A stretch of DNA of 64,000 bases from Dryocosmus kuriphilus. Its lineage: Eukaryota; Arthropoda; Insecta; Hymenoptera; Cynipidae. Positions 1-11,314 of this stretch are shown one piece after another. A program made the position numbers and the translations under genes. The notes below the pieces were generated by a model. The model was not told where the DNA came from and ran no database searches. It saw nothing but the letters and a program-made list of their open reading frames with translations. Location of the stretch: positions 118,202,133 to 118,266,132 of the forward strand of contig CM076193.1 of the NCBI GenBank assembly GCA_038277395.1. Direction: 5' to 3'. Each line of letters begins with the position of its first letter. Within the stretch, counting starts at the first letter, position 1.

Positions 1-1000
1 TGTCCCATAGTTAAGTCGCTAAGATATTACCCGGTAATATCTAGATATTGTGTTTTAATATATATTTTTCTCTATTTTGCAATGTAGATACAGAAGTTAT
101 GAATCTTGTGCTCAAATGAGTATGAAGTGTATGGAGATTACATTCAAGTTTACTTCGCTGAACACAACCCTCAGTACCATTCTCTCCTTTGAGCATTGAT
201 GATACTCGAGAGTCACAAGGTCATTAAACGGATGTACGTGCATGTCGTGGGTGACATGAAACACGAGCGACTGTGTATCATAGCACCGCATATGCGTTTA
301 TTATACACGTCAGTTGTACAAACGCGTAACGTCAAGACACATTTTGGTTACTGATTGTAGCGTCACGTATGCTAACATAAGCAGGAGTTCAACAACCACT
401 TGTGTCGCCTGCCTCTATGCTTTCCCAAGGGCTATTTTCATTTTCCCATTAGGGTCGCTCACTCGACGAGATAATTTACCTTATTACCGTTCACTCACTT
501 TAAAAAATGAACATTTTCATATTTTATGTTTACTTCTGTCACAACGATCTCTTTTACATTAAAAATAAAACAAACATCTTACCACAGACTCAAGATAATT
601 TTTTATTTAAAAATAACAAAACAGAGATGTTTATTGCTATTTATTATTTATATTGCAGTTTATTAAAGAAAAACTACATCAAGCTAATCGGTTATTTTTT
701 AATAAAAATAGCAAATCATCACTACCATTATAAACAATCTATTAAGTGTGAGTAAATATTTTACTGAAAAATGTAAAAACAATTAACGGGAGATTCTATC
801 CATTAAAATTCCTCCAAACCCCAAAATTATAAATGATTCTGATCTTTTATGCAACTCGCAAATGAAAAAATAAATTCGTGAAGCAGAGGGTAAGCGCCCA
901 TACTGATACTTTTTTTATATCCTATTACATATACTTTTAACCTCTCGCCCCGACAACTAAATGTCTTTTGACACATAGCCGCTATTTGCTTCCAATCAGG
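1..1000. other. No gene seen
   Basis: AT-rich DNA with short chance ORFs only. I see no splice-bounded coding block, RNA gene or clear repeat here. Confidence 0.5.
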
Positions 1001-1952
1001 CCTCTTGCCCTCACCACCCTATCTCCCTCCACCAAATCGACTCATTTACACCTCTCAAGCCCACCTTCTCCTAAATAGCCTACTCCCTCTTACTCACGAT
1101 CACTCTACCTCTCTCGCACATAATAACCTATCGTTGTTCTTCATAGTTAACACTCACCCCAATCTTTCCTACCTCTATCCTATACGATCTTTATCTCGTC
1201 GTCTTACTCAATATCCTACCTATTAAACCCAGCTAACATCCCTTTCCATATTCCTCATCCCCTCTCTTACGTACACGTTAACTTTTTACCCCTCATTACC
1301 TCTGAGCGTCAGCAACCTTCCCAACCTTTACACCTTATCTTTCCCCGCCCTACCCAATCACAATTCTACAACATTAAATTTATACATTTCACTTCTACCC
1401 GTCTGTCCTCTGCTCTCTCCCATTTCTATCAAACTTCCACATCACACTATACTTTTGCTCTTCTATCACTCTGGCCTATCTCCCTTCTACATCCGATACT
1501 CTCAATTTCCCTAATCTCCTCTACATTTCTCCTTACGGCCCGGCCTACCGACTCTTCCTCACCCTATTTTGCCTCGCAGATCCTATCAAAATTTCAGAGC
1601 TATCTCCACATATCTTCGCACATCTGTCCCTCTGCCGTCTTTCCTCTCCCCGTTCCCAAAACATCCGCTCCTCTCAATTCGTCTCTATTTGTCCCCAATC
1701 GCTCTATCCCTTTAACCTCAACCTCTTTATTCCCTCTCAATTCTATCAATTTTCCACCACTATCACAGCCTACCTATTCCCTTCTATCATTTTGGCTTCT
1801 CTCTTTTCCCTCAATACCCAATCCTCTCATTTCTCCTCAAATTTCCTCAATTTCTCTCTATTTTCCCTTAACTGACCTACTCTTTGTCTCTCTATCTATC
1901 TTTCCCTTCTCTATCCTATCAAAATTGCACAGCAGTCATCTTATACTTTTTC

Positions 1953-1999
<47 letters not shown>

Positions 2000-2345
2000 T
2001 CTGCCCCCTCTACTCAATGTCCCTTCAGCTCTCCTTTATTTACCTCTATTTTTTCCTTCACCGTCTCTCCTTCTACCCCATCCTCTCTTACCCTTCCCTA
2101 TCCTATCAAAATTCCAAATCTATCATCCTATACCTTTTTCTTCCATCTCTCCACCTTCTCCCTCCTCCCCTCAATGTCCCTGATGACTCCTTTATTTCCG
2201 TTTATCTTTTCCTTAACGTCCTACCCATGTCTGTTACTCTCTCTTGCCCCTCCTCATCCTATCGAAAATCCACAGCGGTACCACCTTATATCTTTGCTCT
2301 TCTATCTTTCTGCCCTGCACCTTCACCCTCAGTTTCCAACAATTA
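1000..2345. repeat. Degenerate polypyrimidine tandem repeat
   Basis: About 1.3 kb with very strong strand asymmetry: the plus strand is nearly all C and T. A core like CCTATCAAAATTCC recurs near 1426, 1576, 1741, 1915, 2102 and 2260, spaced 150 to 190 bp, so the block is a diverged tandem array. The long ORFs across it (1884-2183, 1925-2371, 2017-2589) reflect low-complexity composition and are not called as genes. Confidence 0.65.
1955..1995. repeat. (TC)n microsatellite
   Basis: About 40 bp of uninterrupted TC dinucleotide inside the polypyrimidine block. Confidence 0.95.
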
Positions 2346-2347
2346 CC

Positions 2348-2583
2348 TGGACTGGACTGGACTGGATATGAATATGAATATGAATATGAATATGAATATG
2401 AATATGAATATGAATATGAATATGAATATGAATACGAATACGAATACGAATACGAATACGAATATGAATATGAATACGAATACGAATACGAATACGAATA
2501 TGAATATGAATATGAATACGAATACGAATATGAATACGAATATGAATATGAATACGAATACAAATATGAATATGAATACGAAA
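2348..2583. repeat. TGGAC pentamer followed by TATGAA/TACGAA hexanucleotide array
   Basis: Three to four TGGAC units (2348-2365) run into about 36 copies of a six-base unit that is either TATGAA or TACGAA. The two variants differ at one base (TpG versus CpG) and occur in blocks. The array has open frames on both strands (Met-Asn, Tyr-Glu and Tyr-Ser dipeptide repeats), so ORFs through it are artefacts. Confidence 0.95.
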
Positions 2584-2712
2584 AGTTAAAATGTACTATT
2601 CGGAGTATTATAGTTATTTCCGCCCTTGAAAGCTACCACCAGACAACATAAATAGACCACCCATAATAGGATGTATAAAAATGATAAAATCTTTAATTTT
2701 TAAATAATTCCT

Positions 2713-2788
2713 AGAGTATGGGAGTAACCATAGAGGATATCAACACTGTCAGAGTATGGAAGTGACCATAGAGGATATCACCACTGTC
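2713..2788. repeat. Two-copy 38-bp direct repeat
   Basis: Units 2713-2750 and 2751-2788 both read AGAGTATGG followed by a shared CATAGAGGATATCA segment, and differ at only a few positions. Confidence 0.8.
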
Positions 2789-3115
2789 AATCTCCAAAAG
2801 TATGCCCAGATAACAAGAAGAAACCACCGTGGGTAAAGTGCTTAAAAATGATAAAATTATCATTTTTCTTATCACTCGCAAATAAGATGAAACTTTACGA
2901 GGACATGAAAAAAACACTACGCAGAATATCTCAGCCTCTGCGACCCCTCAAAGCTACCCATGTATAAAAAAGTTTGCCCTGAATTTGAAGTAGATTCTAA
3001 GTTTCTTTCGGCTAATCGAAGGGGAGTTTTTAAGTATTGGGGTGACTCTAAGGCACTCATTTAGGTAATCAGTCGTTCTTCTTCAATTTTTGTCTTTAAT
3101 TTTTAGTTTTCATTT

Positions 3116-3750
3116 TCTAGCATATGTTTTTACATTCTCATCTCAATGAGGAGGTATTAGATTTATGTAAAATTTGACTTTCGCGGATTTCATGAAATCT
3201 CGACGTTTCATGATCCCCTAAATCCGAAAAAATAGGTTTTACGTTGATGTCTGTCTGTCGTTGTCGTCGTTGTCGTCGTTGTTGTCGTAGTCTGTTAGCA
3301 CGATAACTTTCGAAGGACTAATCGGATTTGATTGCGCTTTTGCTTACTTCTTTAAGGCGTAAAAAGTAAGGACGAGTTCGTCAACCAGCGGGTTTTGACC
3401 AATGGTTCTGGTTTTATCCATAATAAATTCTTTCTGAAAATCAAAAATTCAAATTTCCCCCCAAAATATGCAAGATACAAAAAAATCATAATAAACAAAG
3501 TTGTTCAGCTCAAAAATATCTTCATATTTACTCCAAACATTTTCTCGAAAAGACTCATGGTCTTTAAGTTATTCGTGAAATATGTTAATTCATTTAAAGA
3601 AATCCACTTTTCCCCAAAAGCATGCGAGATACGTGAAAATATCAAGAAACAGAATTATTCACCTTCCAAAGGCCTACAAATTTCCTTGAAACCATTTTTT
3701 GATACAACCCATACTTTCTTCATTAAACGAATAATACCGTTCTTTTAATA
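3116..3750 (-). repeat. Outer copy of the palindromic repeat unit
   Basis: Diverged copy of the segment at about 6103-6900. It shares the TTTACATTCTCATC start, the GATTTCATGAAATC palindrome and a GTCGTCGTTGT trinucleotide tract. It abuts the left end of the large palindrome at 3752, so this repeat family occurs here four times in mixed orientation. Confidence 0.65.
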
Positions 3751-3762
3751 AAAAAAAAAATC

Positions 3763-4039
3763 TGCCCGCTTTGCGGGCACATTCTCATCGCGCACTTCGC
3801 GCGAAGTATGAGCGCGCCTATGGCGCGCGTCTGTTGGCACTCGCGCTTCGCGCTCGATACGTTATTTACGGCACTCGCGCTTCGCGCTCGATAAATTATT
3901 CACCTCGCGCTACGCGCTCGGTATTTATGGATCCGATAAACCTTTACATTAAAAATTTCAAAAGGAACTATTTTACTTAAGGCTCTATCGCCCTTAAGGA
4001 ATACATTCTCATCATGACACTCGCGCTTCGCGCTCGATA
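3763..4039. repeat. Cluster of GC-rich short hairpins, left arm
   Basis: Inside AT-rich DNA, a run of short perfect hairpins: TGCCCGC/GCGGGCA around TTT (3763-3779), GCGCGCC/GGCGCGC around TAT (3812-3828), and repeated ACTCGCGCTTCGCGCTCGAT motifs near 3839, 3870 and 4019, with a related one near 3902. Confidence 0.8.
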
Positions 4040-4875
4040 ATTACATTTTTTTTTTTAACACATTGTAGATTGGTAAAGTTTTTTAGTGATTTTCCAAATT
4101 TCACAATAGAGGATTTCGATTCTTAAAAGTAAAATGATGAGTCTTATGAATAAATTTTGTAGCTCTTTCCAAGGTGAACAATTCTGCTTGTTAATATTTT
4201 CTCATATCTTGCACAGTTTTGCTGAAAAGTGGTTCTCTTTATATTTCATAACATATTTCACGAATAACTCAAAAAATACGCGTCTGCTCAAAAAAATGAT
4301 AGAGAGCAAATTTGTAGACCTTTTAAGGCGAACAACTCTGGTTATTATCATTTTTCCGTATCTTACATAGTTTGGCGGGAAATTTGAAAATTTTTATTTT
4401 TAATAACGTTTTATCGATTAAAACAAAAACCGTGCATTTTAACAAAAAATAGTTGAAACAAAATTTGTAGATATTTTTTAATTGAATAACTTTGTTCTTT
4501 ACCATCTTTTTGTATCTTGAATATTTTGGCGGGAAACCAGACTTTTTTAATTTTAATAGTGCTTTCTTAATTAAAACAAAAACCGTTCATTTTATCAAAA
4601 AACGGTTAAGACAAAATTTGTAGATTTTTTTGGGATGAATAATTTTACTTTCTCACATTTTTTTTGTATCTCTCATAGTTTAGCCGAAAAATGGATTTTT
4701 TGATTTTGTGAAAACCGTTTTTGATGGATAAAACCATAACCGTTAGTCAGAAACCGCTGGTTAACGAACTCGTCCTTTCTTCTTACCCCTTAAAGAAGTG
4801 TACCAAAGCGCACTCCAATCCGATTAGTCCTTCGAAAGTTATCGCGACCACAGACGACTACGACGACAACGACGA

Positions 4876-4906
<31 letters not shown>

Positions 4907-7027
4907 AGACAGACAGACACGGTCGTAAAAACCGTTTTTTCTGACTCAGGGGGTCTCAGAACGTGGAGATTTCATGAAATCCGCGAAAGTCAAATTTTAC
5001 ATAAATCTAGTACCTTCTCTGATGAGAATGTAAAAATTGCATTTTTCAGCCAAACTGTGTAAAAAATGAAGAAATTTACGTTCTAGATATAATTTCATTG
5101 ATTGGTGAGCGCGAGAAACGCGATGAGAATGCGCCTGAGTAGCGGGCAGATTTTTCAATAACTACCCAATCCGATTAGTCGCTGAAAAGTGGTTTTCTTT
5201 ATATTTCATAACATATTTCACGAATAACTCAAAAACTACGCGTCTGATCAAAAAAATAATTGAGAATAAATTTGTAGATCTTTTTGAGGCGAACAACTTT
5301 GGTTATTATTATTTTTCTGTATCTTGCATAGTTTGGCAGGAAATTTGAAAACCTTGATTTTTAATAACGCTTTATCGATTAAAACAAAAACCTTGCATTT
5401 TATGAAAAAATGGTTACAGCAAAATTGGTAGATATTTTTTAATTGAACAACTTTGCTTGTTACCAATTTTTTGTGTCTTGAATATTTTGGCGGGAAACCA
5501 GAGTTTTTTAATTTTAATAGCGTTTTCTTGATTAAAACAAAAACTGTTCATTTTATCAAAAAACGGCTAAGACAAAATTTGTAGATTTTTTTGAGATGAA
5601 TAATTTTACTTTCTTGCATTTTTGTTTGTATCTCTCATAGTTCAGCCGAAAAATGGATTTTTTGATTTTGTGAAAACCGTTTTTGATGGATAAAACCATA
5701 ACCGTTGGTCAAAAATCGCTGGTTAACGAACTCGTCTTTTATTTTTACCCCTTAAAGAAGTGTACCAAAGCGCACTCCAATCCGAAACGAACGACAACGA
5801 CGACGACAACAGACAGACAGACACGGTCGTAAAAACCGTTTTTTTGACTCAGGAGGTCTCAAAACGTGGAGATTTCATGAAATCCGCGAAAGTCAAATTT
5901 TACATAAATCTGATACCTTCTCTGATGAGAATGTAATACATTACTATACAGTCAATAAAAAGTTATTAAAAGTTATTGAAAAATCTGCCCGCTACTCAGG
6001 CGCATTCTCATCACGTTTCTTGCGCTCACCAATCAATGAAATTATATCTAAAACGTAAATTTCTTCATTTTTTACATAGTTTGGCTGAAAAATGCAATTT
6101 TTTTACATTCTCATCAGAGAAGGTATTAGATTTATGTAAAATTTGACTTTCGCGGATTTCATGAAATCTCCACGTTTTGAGACCCCCTGAGTCAGAAAAA
6201 ACGGTTGTTGCGACCGTGTCTTTCTGTCTGTTGTCGTCGTTGTTGTCGTTATCGTTGTCATCGTTGTCGTCGTCTGTGGTCGCGATAACTTTCGAAGCAC
6301 TAATCGGATTGGAGTGTGCTTTGGTACACTTTTCTAAGGGGTAAAAAGAAAGGACGAGTTCGTTAACCAGCGGTTTTTGACCAACGGTTATGGTTTTATC
6401 CATCAAAAACGGTTTTCATAAAATCAAGCAATCCATTTTTCGGTTAAACTATGAGAGATACAAAAAAAATGTAAGAAAGTAAAATTGTTCATCTCAAAAA
6501 AATCTATAAATTTTGGCTTAACCGTGTTTTGATAAAATGAACGGTTTTTGTTTTAATCAAGAAAACGCTATTGAAATTTAAAAAGTCTGGTTTCCCGCCA
6601 AAATATTCAAGATACAAAAAAATGCTAAAGAACAAAGTTGTTCAATTAAAAAAAAAAACGTTATTAAAAATCAAAATTTTCAAATTTCCCGCCAAACTTT
6701 GCAATATACGGAAAAATGATAATAAAACAAAGTTTTTCGCCTTAAAAAGATCTACAAATTTGCTGTCTGTAATTTTTTTGAGCGGACGCGTAGTTTTTGA
6801 GTTATTCGTGAAATATGTTATGAAGTATAAAGAGAACCACTTTTCAGCAAAACTGTGCAAGATATGAGAAAATATTAACAAGCAGAATTGTTCACCTTGG
6901 AAAGAGCTACAAAATTTATTCATAAGACTCATCATTTTACTTTTAAGAATCGAAATCCTCTATTGTGAAATTTGGAAAATCACTAAAAAACTTTACCAAT
7001 CTACAATGTGTTAAAAAAAAATGTAAT

Positions 7028-7219
7028 TATCGAGCGCGAAGCGTGAGTGTCATGATGAGAATGTATTTCTTAAGGGCGATAGAGCTTTAAGTAAAATAGT
7101 TCCTTTTGGAATTTTTAATGTAAAGGTTTATAGGATCCATAAACACCGAGCGCGTAGAGCGAGGTGAATAATTTATCGAGCGCGAAGCGCGCGACGAGAA
7201 TGTGCCCGCTAAGCGGGCA
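7028..7219. repeat. Cluster of GC-rich short hairpins, right arm
   Basis: Inverted counterpart of the 3763-4039 cluster. It has GAGCGCGAAGCG-type motifs near 7031, 7147 and 7177 and a terminal hairpin TGCCCGC/GCGGGCA at 7203-7219. The loop is TAA here and TTT in the left arm, while the seven-base stems are identical. Confidence 0.8.
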
Positions 7220-7231
7220 GGTTTTTTTTTT

Positions 7232-8025
7232 AAGTTTAAGACTATTGCATTTTGTTTCCATCACATTTAAGGGTGTGTTTTTGTTATTAAAATTGTGCAG
7301 TCTATTTTTAGTCTATTCTTGAGGTTATTGTTTAAATTAAAATATCTAAATCTACTTAAAATTAGTATATTATGCATTAAAAAACCCTCACGAATAAAGT
7401 TATATATAATAATCATTTCAGATTTGCTTGCTCAGATATCAAATAAAATATTAAATGAACCGCAGCTGGACAAAAACATTTTGCCCATTTTTATTTTCAT
7501 CAGAAAAGTTGTTGGTAGTTAGTTCCGTCCTTCCTAATTTAAATCATTTTACGAGAAAATCATTTAACAAAATCATTTTACGAGAAATCGTACAAACCAC
7601 TGAATTTCATAAATTCATCTTAATTAGAGGAGCAAGGGTAAATAGACTCAAGTTTTGTTTGTTTAAGCAAAAATGCTTAGTCAAATTACTAGATAGATTA
7701 CTAGAGTTATAAAACAAAAATGGCAAGTGTAGTTTGTTGAACAAATTACGATTCATCGTTCGACCCGAGTTTGGCTGTTATTTGTCTGACCGTGTTGATT
7801 TTGTCGAATTTCGCAACATATTCATCTACAATCTGCATGTTTATATGAACGCATATATGTATGTATATGTGCTTCAAAGCAAATATAGAAATCACTTCAC
7901 TATATCATGCAGTAAAACGGAATTCTCGAAATTCGTGATTTAGGAAACGTTTTGTCAATTTATCAAAATTTGCTGGAAAATACAAAAAATAATTTTTAAT
8001 TTAACGTGTTCATTTTTTAGACCAA
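7232..8025. other. No gene seen
   Basis: AT-rich DNA between two inverted-repeat elements. ORFs of 62 to 85 codons show no recognisable domain. Confidence 0.5.
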
Positions 8026-8111
8026 TTGGATATAATGTTGTTAAAGGTTTTGGCCTTAGATCTGAGAATTTAATAAGTATATAAATAAAGGTATCTTTAT
8101 TATATATGATG

Positions 8112-8168
8112 ATACATTCGATACATTCAATGCATTTCGCCACGATACCGTGGCCTCTTCAGGACTGT
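8112..8168 (-). ncRNA. Hammerhead ribozyme motif, left Penelope arm
   Basis: On the minus strand the catalytic boxes appear in order: CTGAAGA (8156-8162), a stem II hairpin GCCACG/CGTGGC, GAAA (8135-8138), a short stem III (TGCAT/ATGTA with loop TGA), then the ATC cleavage triplet, with the predicted cut between 8120 and 8119. ACAGTC upstream and GAATGT downstream pair as stem I with one mismatch. All core boxes match the hammerhead consensus (CUGANGA, GAAA, NUH). Confidence 0.75.
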
Positions 8169-8532
8169 AAAAAATATGGCTTTTTTTAAAAAAAACACGA
8201 TCGTTGGAGAGACTTTTTTTTACAATTTAAGAAGGTTATATGTTGTATACTTACCATTAAATGTTTTTTAATAAGAAATATTTAAGAAAGTTGTAGAGTG
8301 CACACAGGTTATGTTTTCATTTTTTTAAATGTCGAAGTGATACTGGTTTTTTTAATAAAGAAATTTTTAGTTATGTGTTGTTGAAATCATTTCTTGAGAA
8401 TTTTTTACTTGTTAGAATGTTCATTTTTGAAAAAAATTTTATTATTAACAGAAAAAATTGAAAAAAAGGTGGAAAAACCACATGTTTGTGGCCTACTCCA
8501 ATGTTGGAGGTTAAGCACTAGGTATTAAGAGT

Positions 8533-8930
8533 CTAAACCAAATCATGAAAGGATTCAATGACGTCATGGTAGATACAGGACAAGTTTTCAGTATCGGATC
8601 TAAAGTTAACGGAATCTTTGTTTTTTATAATATTAATCATTTCTAAGATATTTCTTTTTTGAAAATCATTTTCTAAGCCTAGGATTTTAACATTTTTAGA
8701 ATCGTAGTCAAATTTGTGATCGAAATCTGTAGTGTGTTTACATAATGCTGTATTGATTTTTTTGTTATTTTCGCTATTTCGATGTTCTGAAATTCTTACC
8801 TTGAGTGGTCGTTAAGTTTCACCAATGTAGATCTGATTACAATTTTTACATGGTATACTATAAATGAGATTTGTTTTTTCATATTTTGGAATACGGTCTT
8901 TGATAGATGGTATTAGAATGTTAGAAAGTT
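8533..8930 (-). pseudogene. GIY-YIG endonuclease remnant of Penelope-like element, left arm
   Basis: Read on the minus strand, the frame gives a conserved IPKYEKTNLIYSIPCKNC entry, then IYIGET, RISEHRNS, ALCKHT and SVNFRSDTENLSC before a TAG at 8533-8535. The Cys-x2-Cys-type pair, the YIG-T core, the Arg and the H...N pattern are those of the GIY-YIG nuclease that follows the RT in Penelope-like elements. A premature TAA (minus strand, 8812-8814) interrupts it just after YIGET. Its lesion differs from that of the right arm, so the two copies decayed separately. Confidence 0.75.
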
Positions 8931-9415
8931 TACCTTATGTCGAAGATCTTTATTTACCACTTATAAGAATATGTAAAAAATTAAATATCACTTTAATTTT
9001 CTCAATCAAAAATAAACTTTCTAACATTCTAATACCATCTATCAAAGACCGTATTCCAAAATATGAATAAACAAATCTCATTTATAGTATACCATGTAAA
9101 AATAATTGTAATCTGATCTACATTGGTCAAACAAAACGACCACTCAAGGTAAGAATTTCAGAACATCGAAATAGCGAAAATAACAAAAAAATCAATACAG
9201 CATTATGTAAACACACTACAGATTTCGATCACAAATTTGACTACGATTCTAAAAATATTAAAATCCTAGGCTTAGAAAACGATTTTCAAAAAAGAAATAT
9301 CTTAGAAATGATTAATATTATAAAAAACAAAGATTCCGTTAACTTTAGATCCGATACTGAAAACTTGTCCTGTATCTACCATGACGTCATTGAATCCTTT
9401 CATGATTTGGTTTAG
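8930..9415 (+). pseudogene. GIY-YIG endonuclease remnant of Penelope-like element, right arm
   Basis: The frame begins in the single-copy spacer with PYVEDLYLPLIRICKKLNI and KNKLSN, which matches the linker between RT and nuclease in Penelope-like elements. It then runs through IYIGQTKRPLKVRISEHRNS, ALCKHT, an ILGLENDFQKRNILE block and SVNFRSDTENLS to a TAG at 9413-9415. An in-frame TAA at 9068-9070 breaks it just before the nuclease; the left arm has Lys at that position. There is also one extra Asn codon between the paired cysteines (CKNNCN versus CKNCN). The nuclease motifs themselves look intact. Confidence 0.8.
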
Positions 9416-9778
9416 ACTCTTAATACCTAGTGCTTAACCTCCAATATTGGAGTAGACCACAAACATGTGGTCTCTCCACCTTTTTTTCAATTTTTTCTGT
9501 TAATAATAAAAATTTTTTTCAAAAATGATCATTCTAACAAGTAAAAAATTCTCAAAAAATGATTTCAACAACACATAACTAAAAATTTCTTTATTAAAGA
9601 AACCAGTATCACTTCCACATTTAAAAAAATGAAAACATAACCTGTGTGCACTCTACAACTTTCTTAAATATTTCTTATTGAAAAACATTTAATGGTAAGT
9701 CTACAACATATAACCTTCTTAAATTGTAAAAAAGTCTCTCCAACGATCCTGTTTTTTTGAAAAAAGCCATATTTTTGA

Positions 9779-9835
9779 CAGTCCTGAAGAGGCCACGATA
9801 TCGTGGCGAAATACATTGAATGTATAGAATGTATC
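9779..9835 (+). ncRNA. Hammerhead ribozyme motif, right Penelope arm
   Basis: CTGAAGA (9784-9790), perfect stem II GCCACG-ATAT-CGTGGC, GAAA (9808-9811), stem III TACAT/ATGTA, then ATA with predicted cleavage after 9826. Stem I again pairs around one mismatch. The cleavage triplet is ATA here and ATC in the left arm; both fit NUH. Confidence 0.75.
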
Positions 9836-9916
9836 ATCATATATAATAAGGATACCTTTATTTATGTACTTATTAAATTTTTAGACCTAAGGCCAAAACC
9901 TTTAACAACATTATAA

Positions 9917-10847
9917 TAATTTTTAATGTTTTTTTAATTCTATAATTAAAGAAAATATACCGAAGAATTAAATTTAAAATCTGCAAGCGTCTAGATTTAA
10001 TTAACCTATTAACTTCTTTATTAAAACCACTTTTTCTTACAATTTCATAATTACAGGAGCTGGTATAATGGGGAGAAAATGGCAGACTCGTCTTATTTTT
10101 TTTTAAGGAAAAGTTACTGTGTATAAGATCGGATTTTTGCACAGTCACTCCAGGTTTATTTCAAGGTTCTGGGCCATTGGAAATTACATGGAATGGGTCG
10201 TTTAGGTTTGAAAAACGTAAGTAGGGTGCTTCTGGGAATTAACGCAGTGACTTTCAGAGTTTCTCGACCGATGATAAATTATGAGTCGAGACTAATTAGG
10301 ATTTTAAGTTGGAAATTATCGATTTGTAAGAAAAAGTGGCGACATTATCTTATGATACTTAATTTACCTATGTATATTATAAAATTGATTAAATAAAACA
10401 CTCTGAATACGATGAATCTAATATTAATATATTATTATTATTTTTGAAAAAATGTGATAGGGATAGTGGTAAATAAGATTTCGCACAAAAATACCAATTA
10501 TCGTTCCTGTAATCTTTTAAAACTAAGGTATTAAGATATTATAAAACATTAAGGAATTACCGTGAAATTAAGAAATAAACATCGTCTGTTATCGTTGAAA
10601 AATTAATTTCTGAGCAATTTTGAAACAATTTTTACTAAAATGATTTCAGAAAGAATCATAATTTTTTAATTAAAAACAATTTACTGAAAATTTTCTTAAA
10701 AATAGAAAAGATATACCTGAGAAAGAAAAAAAAATTCACATATTAGAGAATTGTCAAAGAAAGCCCATAAAGGGGTGAAAATATCCCCTGTATAGCATAA
10801 GAACAGAAGTTGTTGCAAATTTATGTTTTATTTATTTTGTGTTACAG
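9917..10847. other. No gene seen; upstream intron or flank of the side-family gene
   Basis: AT-rich. A polypyrimidine-like tract and TTACAG at its right edge form the acceptor of the exon at 10848. I could not find the preceding (signal peptide) exon in this window. Confidence 0.5.
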
Positions 10848-10980
10848 TTCCCATGTCGAATATCGTAGCACTGGTCGGAGATCCCACCTACCTTCCTTGT
10901 GACATATCAACAAACCACGAAGGAGACTCGGTACATCTTGTACTTTGGTACCGTGAGGATCTTGGAACGTCGGTTTATAG
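10848..10980 (+). CDS. Sidestep-family immunoglobulin protein, exon encoding first half of V-type Ig domain
   Basis: This exon and the one at 25853-26061 together encode one Ig V-type domain of the Sidestep family: insect cell-surface proteins that act as ligands for Beat receptors in axon guidance and synaptic partner matching. It starts after TTACAG in phase 1 and ends at a GTAAGA donor, leaving two bases of a Ser codon. The 43 complete codons run from PMSNIVALVGD through LPCDIS, with the first domain cysteine, to VLWYRED, the core tryptophan, and GTSVY. GD..YLPCDI..N..DSV.LVLWYR is diagnostic for the family. The domain is split in its middle, and both outer junctions are phase 1 as usual for Ig modules. 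Signal peptide, later Ig domains, fibronectin and membrane segments lie outside or were not found. I cannot say which side paralogue it is. Confidence 0.9.
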
Positions 10981-11314
10981 GTAAGACAGTAAATTATTAT
11001 CTCAGTACAGCAAACAACACAAAATTAAAGTAAACAATATAATTTTTTTTTAAATAAATGAGGATATATTGAGGAACTAAAATAAAGAAATATTAATAAC
11101 AAATAAGGGGAGTGCCTACAATCAAATTAACTTTTTATCTATGGCTGCTGAAATTCTCTGTAGATTTGTTTTCTCAATATGTAAAATTAAAAAAAATTGT
11201 TGTTAAAAGGTTACAGCATTTTCCTCTCGAAAGAATTTTTTTTCTTTCAAATTAAAAGGGCTAGTTTAAATTATTTTAATTTTAGGATACGAAGTGAATA
11301 GGCTGCCGTTACCG

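Larger units (their letters stand above)
3752..7231. mobile_element. Large palindromic (foldback-like) element, unclassified
   Basis: Left arm 3752-5160 and right arm 5975-7231 are inverted copies. The left outer end TCTGCCCGCTTTGCGGGCA matches the right outer end TGCCCGCTAAGCGGGCAGG. The left inner end near 5120-5159 matches 5976-6016. The 0.8 kb spacer (about 5166-5940) is an extra copy of the arm unit in the same orientation as the left arm (4219-5030). Each unit carries a GAC/AAC-rich tract and GATTTCATGAAATC. Matching 113-codon ORFs at 4721-5062 (+) and 6065-6406 (-) are mirror images of repeat DNA with a low-complexity Asp/Asn run, and I do not call them genes. No transposase is visible. 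A foldback or long-TIR non-autonomous DNA transposon is the likeliest class. Confidence 0.75.
8026..9916. mobile_element. Inverted pair of Penelope-like element 3' ends
   Basis: Two arms of about 0.9 kb (roughly 8026-8928 minus, 9018-9916 plus) are inverted copies around a 90-bp unique spacer (8929-9017). Each arm, read outward, carries a GIY-YIG endonuclease remnant, an untranslated stretch and a hammerhead ribozyme motif. This order matches Penelope-like retroelements, which end in a GIY-YIG domain and carry hammerheads in their terminal pseudo-LTRs. The reverse transcriptase is absent, so only 3' ends remain. Confidence 0.8.

Noticed and set aside
2017..2651. Long ORFs across the hexanucleotide array on both strands
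   Set aside because: The repeat length is divisible by three and lacks stops in several frames, so dipeptide-repeat ORFs arise automatically.
5019..5030. CTGATGAG in the large palindrome as a hammerhead core
   Set aside because: No stem II hairpin or GAAA box follows at the required spacing.
4721..6406. Two similar 113-codon ORFs with an Asp/Asn-rich run, suggesting a gene pair
   Set aside because: They are the two arms of one palindrome; the similarity extends through non-coding sequence at the same level and no domain is seen.
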